This document shows positions 57,657-64,000 of a stretch of DNA of 64,000 nucleotides, piece after piece. The DNA is from Macrotrachela quadricornifera. Lineage: Eukaryota > Rotifera > Eurotatoria > Philodinida > Philodinidae. The stretch lies in the NCBI GenBank assembly GCA_022393335.1, contig JAJEKB010020218.1, positions 186,488 to 250,487 of the forward strand, written 5' to 3'. The notes beneath the pieces were generated by a model. The model was given only the letters and a program-made list of their open reading frames with translations, did not search any database and was not told the origin of the DNA. The stretch's first letter is position 1. Each line of letters opens with the position of its first letter. Both the position numbers and the translations under genes were made by a program.

Positions 57657-59521
57657 TTACTCTTCTTTTTGTTTATTACCATTTGTTTCTTTTCGTTGTT
57701 TTAACCATTCTTGAACTAATTCCTTATAATCACAAGGCATATACGATTCAAATATTTCTTTCAACCAATTAGATTTTCGATGAGTTTTTAATCGTAAATC
57801 GTTTAATAATAAATCCACATATTGAATAAAATCACTCGTATAATTTAAATGACGTTCTACTAATGGATAACGTCTTCTAAGCCATATATTTGTTAATGCA
57901 ATATCCCATTCAATTTGTTTTTGTTCTTTATCAACAGGTAAATCATTGCTTTCTTCCATAAGATAAACAGCAGACCATAAGGCTTGCACTTCAGCAATCA
58001 TAGTTGTTCCAAATGCTAGGAAATTTCCCATACAAACAATAGAATGATCATTAATATAATCAACAGGTACTAAACGTCGGTAAAGATAGAGAATGTTGGC
58101 ATTCATTGATGGTAATGGTAAGAGAGGAACGGGTGATTCTTTTAAAGAAGGACATTGTTCGAACAAATATTGTTCGGCATCGATTTCCATTTGAAGCCAT
58201 TCTTCTTTTGTACGACTTGAATTATGTGGAGAAATCAAATTCTGAAATAATGAACTCTGATGCCATCCAGTTGCCCAAATGATCAAATCAACATACAATT
58301 TTGAACCATCTGTAAAGCAAACTGTATTCGTTTCACTTAACCCATTAATATTTCCTCGTTTCAAACAAATTCTTTGATCTTTAATCATGTCAAGAAAATC
58401 ATTATGAGTTGTTATTGTAACATTCGTACTTGACCAAAATAAACTATACTTTGGATAAAATTCTTTTAGATATTTATTTGATTCGTAACCCATCGCCCAT
58501 CGGACATATCGTTCGAATAATTTCCACCAACCTTTTACAAACCATCGACCAAATATTGTTTTATGTAAGAAAAAATGGGACCATGTATGAAGTGACCATA
58601 CATTTGGACTGAATAATGACGATAAACGCGAATAGAAAGTTTTATCTACATCACTTGAATTGAAGAAAATTCGAGGTGGTAAAAGCCATGGTGGACCAGG
58701 AGAACCGGGTGTATTTTCTTCTTTAATCACCAATGTAACACGTGCACCTAGTTTGAATTAAAATAACAGAAAGAAAGTTTAAGAATGAGGGTGATTATTA
58801 ATCAACTTCTCATTCTATAACACATTTTCGATCTTACCTAGTTTAACCATCGAATATGCAGCATCGAGTGCTGATTTGCTTGCACCAACAACTAGAACAT
58901 GTTGTCCTGCTTCTTGAATATTGATTTTAGCAAGATCTTGATTATGATATTGTGGAACAGTAAAGGTTGGAACTATTGCTATATTATTTGGTAACGACGG
59001 TGTTACCAACATTCCAGTAGCAAGAACTAATTTCTCAACTGATACCCATTTATGTTGTTCTTCTAATTTTTGTACTTTTAATTGCCATAATTTATCTTGT
59101 TTTTCAATACTTATTACATTAGCATTAAACTGTATATGTTTATGGATATGATGTTTTTGTGCATATGTTTCTAGATAATGATTGAGTTCTGTACCATTCA
59201 TAAGATTACCGTCCCGTTTTATCCCTGTATCTTTGTCAATAGTTTCCTTTACAGTAAGATCACTATACTCGTATGTATCAAAAGAACTGTTTGACAAAAG
59301 TTCAGGATATAAACGTTGCTTGCTCCATGTTCCACCCAATGAACTGTTACCGTCAAATATCACTAAGTTTACATCGGGATACAATTCTAATAATGTTTTT
59401 GCCATAACTAATCCGTAGATACCTAAGATTAAAAAATTAATTCTAGTTAGATTTAGTCTTTCATACATAATTCTCATTATTTACCAGCTCCAATGATGCA
59501 TACGGTGTAATGTTCAGACAT
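57657..59521 (-). CDS. flavin-containing monooxygenase (FMO/BVMO-like, 3 exons)
   Basis: Exons 59521-59485, 59422-58838 and 58747-57657 (introns 62 and 89 nt, GT-AG) encode 570 residues. The tiny 37-nt first exon supplies MSEHYTVCIIGA. The FAD Rossmann motif GAGIYG (11-16) is formed across that splice, which supports the model. GGTW, the NADPH-binding GASKSA (192-197) and the ATGW motif of IIWATGWHQ are present. The FMO fingerprint between the two sites is only partly kept (FTVPQYHNQDL). It should use NADPH and O2 to oxygenate small N-, S- or carbonyl substrates. The gene is tail-to-tail with the upstream ART gene, and a P450 follows 1.7 kb away. Confidence 0.85.
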
Positions 59522-61180
59522 TTTGAAATATTAAATAGTTTTAAAAATTAATAGAATGTTGATTTCTTAAAGAAAAAGTTGAAACAATGAGGATAGACAA
59601 AAAATAATAGCGAATACACTTATTGACGTTATAATAGAAGTAGAGGATACGTGTACACTGAATTAAATGATAGCAGATGAAAAGCATACAGAATGATATT
59701 AACTGTGACTGGTCATGTGAATCGATATAAGAAATGATGAAAAAAAAACATCTGATATATTTCACACATAAGAATTCAAACGCTTTTCTCGAAAATCCTA
59801 AAATGATATTGAATCAAAACATTGTTTGAGTTCAATCATAAAGGAGTTTTTCGTTAAAAGAATTTGCTTAATTTACGTGAGAAAAAAAAACATGTTACAT
59901 TGAAAATGCAATCGGCGCACTTCATTTTTACCTACACAGGGCGTTTTTCTTTCATGATACACCTTCATTCGTTTGGTTAATGTAAAAGAGCTGACTATTT
60001 TTTTTCTTTTCTCTTCATTCATTAATTGAAGATAACGTTCGGTAGGTGTGCGATAACAAAATATTCTTTTTATAGACTCTTCTATCTGGTTGCGTAGTTT
60101 TTTTCGTTAACGTCAAATAAAAGGGATCTGTATATCAGTAATCATTAAGAAAAAGCTGCGCTCATATTTGTTTACATTTTCTACTAGTATATTATCCATG
60201 TTTTCAATTTTGATTATGTCTGAATATTATTGAAGGTGAGTACGCACGTAATATTTGTATTTCGTTTACAATATTTAACAATGAACTAGAATAATTGAAA
60301 CCATTTGAATTTATAATGTGTCTTCTTTTTACTTTACTCGATCGAAAAATATTATTTTATGAGAGGGTAGTACTTGAGAATTTCTATAAATCATATCTGA
60401 AAAAATGAATCATTGCGTTTTGCATCTCATGTTTTCCATTACTTCGCTTTATTGAAAAAAAATGTTGATATTTTGTTCATATGTATGAGTTCTTGACTTC
60501 TTACAGAATAATTATGACTGTTTTACTGAATTTTTGATCCATCTGAACATATATATGAAAAAAACGAACTATGGAATTTTGGTGCTGAAATTTGGCCCAT
60601 AAATAGATCTCATTACCATAATATAGTTCTAATAATTTTAGTCCAAAATAATCTTCTCTTCTTGAAATATCAAACATTGGAAGTACACATTTTTTTACTC
60701 TTTCCTGGATAGCATGAATTTCGCTGTACTGACTTTCATAGTAAACTTTCAGTAATTGCCAAAGGTTTTGTAATATAATGTTGACATTATCTTTTTATTA
60801 AATAAATTATTACTATAAGTTCGACGTTGAAGTTTTATTAACTCCATCAAGACTTAAGAGCACTCTCAGTATCTGATGAATTAGTCACCAATGATAGGTC
60901 GTATGCTTTAGAAAAAAATAGTGCTGTAATAGATCGCACCGAAATGTCAGGGTATGATGACTATTTTGTTTCAAGAACATTTGTCTAACCAAAATACAAA
61001 AATATTCTTTGCTTATAATATGATCTCTCGCTATCGAATGTACTTAATTTCTTTCGTATTACAGAATAAGCAAAACAATCTGTCAAATGTGGACGTACAG
61101 AGAGAATATAAATAGGCGGAAACATATCATAAGGTGAATAATGTCTTTTTTATATATTATTTTTATTTTAGTCAGTAAAA
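59522..61180. other. intergenic between FMO and P450
   Basis: Divergent promoter region for the two oxidative-enzyme genes. AT-rich; no motif I would defend. Confidence 0.4.
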
Positions 61181-63643
61181 ATGATTGGATACAGCATGAT
61201 TTTTCTACTTATTATCCCACTTTTTGTATTCATTGTGTTCTTGATTTATTATCTCTTTTAACTTCAACAACGTCATCAATACTTTAGTCGGCGTGGTGTT
61301 CCCACACCACCCTTCCGATTTTTCTTTGGTCACCTCAAGACATTGTGGAATACTACATCCTACCATCGGCAGCTCGAAAATTGGACGAAACAGTATGGCA
61401 AGATTTATGGAATCTACGAAGGAACTAATCCCATGTTTGTAGTCAGTGATCCCGATTTTATACAAGAAGTCTTTGTTAGACAATTTTCAGTGTTCCATGC
61501 TCGAAAAGTTACTATATTAGATGACATATTTCATCATCTTGGTTTCAATTCTGGTGCAACATGGCATCGTCAACGTCATGTGATGAATCCATCGTTTACT
61601 GTAGCAAAATTGAAATCAATGAGTCCTCTTATTAATGAAAGTATTTCTGAACTGATGAGAAAGTTATCGGATCATGCAGAAAACGATGATGAATTCAACA
61701 TCTATCTCTATTATAAACGATTGTCGATGGATGTTATTTGTAAGCACATGTGATTGCATCTATTTTTTCCTCGAATATTGAATGAAAAACGCAGAACAAA
61801 ATATCTTCTAAACTTTGTCTTTGACCTTTTAGGTCGATGTGCATTTGGAATTGATACTGATGTGCAAAACAATCCGAATAATATCTATTTCAAAAAAGTG
61901 GAAGAAATCTTTGAAAGCATGACTTTCAGAGATCTTTTCTTATTCAAAGTTACTCAAGTTGTGCCTGCATTTGGCACTGTTCTTGCTTGGATCTTTGCTA
62001 TCAATAATAATGCGAGAACATTTATCAATACAAGAATTCTGCCTCTAATATCGTCAACTATACAATTGGAAGAATTGCCATTCATGTGGCTTCTCAGTCG
62101 AGTGCATGCAATTATCGAACATCGTCAAAAGACGCCCCTGCCACGAGTCGATCTACTGCAGCTGATGCTACAAGTGACTACCAAAGAAACAATTATTGTA
62201 AGTAAAATCTTTCAAATTTTCTTGAATTGTCAATATCTGGTCAGACTTGTCAGACCAATAGAAGAGTAAAAATGATCGACAATATTCAAGGTGATCTTAC
62301 TACCTATACATGTAAAAGATTCATACTTTCGATGTTTGTGAGGGCAGAGGGAGTGGACATTATCATCAGCCAGTGATAGATATGCATCCTTTTCGTAGGA
62401 TACAACAGATGATAGTAAAGTGAACTATTGGCTAACAATGAATGAAGTTGAAAGCAATGTCTTGAACTTCATGTTAGCCGGATCTGAAACAACATCGACT
62501 GCTTTGGCATTTGCTACGTATGAATTAGCTAGACACCCAGACGCCCTCAAGAAACTCCACGCTGAAATTGATCGACTTTCATTGTCAATTGGTGACAGCA
62601 ACGACGATGAAATGAAGAAATATCCTGATTTCGATACCGTCGCACAATTGTCCTATATGGATCTGTTCGTTTCCGAAGTGTTGAGGATGTACTCCATTGC
62701 AAATATGTTCTTTCAAAGACGAGCCACCGAAAACACGGTTGTACAAGGAATCAACATTGATAAAGGTAATTGTTGTATATTTTAATATTCGAAAAATGAG
62801 CTTTTCTTTTTTTAAATCATAAATAAACTCATTGTACTATTCAGTTTATTGGTAAATTTCATGCGATTACACTAGAGTTCTGTGCATGAAATGCATATTT
62901 TCATGAAAATTTACGATTTGATTCTATGCTGTTTTATCAGTTTTCATATGAATATTCAATGGATCATGTAAAAAGCATCATTTCAGAGCTCTAGTTGAAT
63001 CTAAATATTATGTGGTTAATAGTGCTACATATATAAATATATAGACTTCGGTTGAATATCTAGAGTTTCGATTAATTCATCAGTAAATATAGTGGATTGA
63101 ATTCCTCATTACATGAAGGTTCTAAGTGTCATATGAAAATGACACACAATACTGATGAAAACTTATCTAGAAAAATTTTCCCTCTTTTCAAATGCAGTGA
63201 AAGAGTTCTTTAATATATTCATCGTTAAAATATAACATCGAATAGTAATAGACAAGTAGCAATATTTCTGTATCAACCAATGCAGAAATTTATTCAGCAA
63301 ATTAAATGGTTTTCATCTTTATAAAGGCTCTGTAGTATATCCTGATGTTTATTCGGTCCATTTCGATCGTGAATTGTGGGGTCCGGATGATCCATACCTC
63401 TTTGTACCAGAACGCCACCAGACAAAACGTCATCCAATGGCTTACTTACCATTCGGAGCAGGTCCACGACATTGTATTGGTATGCGTTTTGCATTAATGG
63501 AAATAAAGATTTTCTTGGCAAGACTGCTTCGCGACTATACAATTCTACCCGGTGAACATCTCGAAAGTAAATTCAACATTGTTGATCAAACAACCATTGC
63601 ACCGGAAGAAATTTGGGTCAAATTAGTGAAAAGAAGTGACTAA
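61181..63643 (+). pseudogene. cytochrome P450 (CYP3/clan-3-like), stop codon in membrane anchor
   Basis: Four exons (61181-61739, 61833-62197, 62399-62765, 63327-63643; introns 93, 201 and 561 nt, GT-AG) give 535 codons. The hydrophobic anchor MIGYSMIFLLIIPLFVFIVF is followed by TAA at codon 27 (61259-61261). The same frame then continues LQQRHQYFSRRGVPTPPF, the Pro-rich hinge. The I-helix AGSETT (335-340), ExxR (E401-R404), PERF-region FVPERH and heme motif FGAGPRHCIG (Cys480) are all intact. Everything except codon 27 looks functional. The protein would be an ER monooxygenase of lipophilic compounds. No in-frame ATG soon after the stop could replace the anchor. It could be a null allele, a pseudogene or a base-call error. 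Confidence 0.8.
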
Positions 63644-64000
63644 CTGATTGTGTTGTTATTCTACTAGTCTATTTAAAATAAAAAAAAACCTTTTTTTCAC
63701 ATTTGATAAATTACGGGGGACAGTTTGTCCACAAAATGGTTCTAATTGATAATCAGTCCCGACACTATTCGTATAATAGGTTATATGTTTTTTTCTGCAA
63801 CACTACACTCAAATACACTGTTTTCGATGACATTTCAGTGTATATTCAACGGATGTCTCTCTCAAAATTTATTAATAGCAGATTTGTATTAAAAGTGATA
63901 TACTGACATCCTTGTATTCCTGACTCAACTCGTATGTGAAAGCGTCATTTTTTAGCATGGATAGAGCTCATTGAGATCTACAAAATGATGCTGAAATCTA
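63644..64000. other. downstream flank, window end
   Basis: An A-run after TTTAAAATAAAAA at about 63670 could be the polyadenylation region of the P450 gene. Nothing else recognised. Confidence 0.4.

Noticed and set aside
1..64000. tRNA or rRNA genes
   Set aside because: I looked for cloverleaf-like A/B-box stretches and conserved rRNA segments and saw none that I could defend; a covariance-model scan would settle it.

Overview
The window looks like nuclear DNA of a bdelloid rotifer (Rotaria/Adineta type). It is AT-rich, the genes carry short GT-AG introns (mostly 47-110 nt), and the gene set fits: R-S-ExE ADP-ribosyltransferases with TPR arrays, LDLa/EGF/7TM receptors, short rhodopsin-like receptors, an F-box protein, a secreted GH3 glycosidase of the beta-xylosidase type, plus many DNA transposons. 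The assignment is inference from gene families. No rRNA, tRNA or CRISPR array was seen, and nothing is organised as an operon.

Layout. 1-2977: right-hand part of a hAT transposon with an intact four-exon transposase. 2.99-4.7 kb: a foldback array with a G-rich loop and a decayed ORF. 4.79-7.67 kb (-): ART-TPR protein. 7.7-19.5 kb: a gene-poor transposon region with foldbacks, two hAT-type MITEs with 8-bp duplications, a MULE inserted in a foldback, a TTAA element and a purine-rich block. 19.5-21.0 kb (+): F-box protein, with a mariner-like foldback 28 bp past its stop. 22.1-23.05 kb: copy A of a dispersed TIR element. 23.1-25.5 kb (-): GH3 glycosidase. 26.8-31.5 kb (-): LDLa/EGF/7TM receptor with one in-frame TGA. 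32.9-33.4 kb: transposase fragment. 33.9-35.1 kb (-): AADAC/HSL-type hydrolase. 35.6-38.1 kb (-): broken transposon gene. 41.6-42.7 kb (+): two-exon GPCR. 43.8-45.4 kb: a TTAA element containing a hAT MITE, next to a DUF4371-like remnant. 46.2-49.9 kb (-): four-exon PARP-domain protein. 50.1-50.4 kb: near-perfect hairpin. 51.8-54.6 kb: decayed piggyBac relative and copy B of the dispersed element. 54.8-56.8 kb (+): second ART-TPR protein. 57.7-59.5 kb (-): flavin monooxygenase. 61.2-63.6 kb (+): cytochrome P450 with a stop codon in its membrane anchor.

Themes. (1) Three NAD-dependent ADP-ribosyltransferase genes of two unrelated folds share what looks like the same small alpha/beta accessory module, N-terminal in the two ARTs and C-terminal in the PARP protein. 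(2) The transposons are layered: a MULE lies in a foldback arm, one hAT MITE lies in a foldback loop and another lies in a TTAA element. Duplications and partner arms make the insertion order readable. (3) Three otherwise open genes (MULE transposase, large receptor, P450) each carry exactly one nonsense codon. (4) FMO and P450 are adjacent oxidative enzymes about 1.7 kb apart, but they are convergent and not evidently co-regulated.
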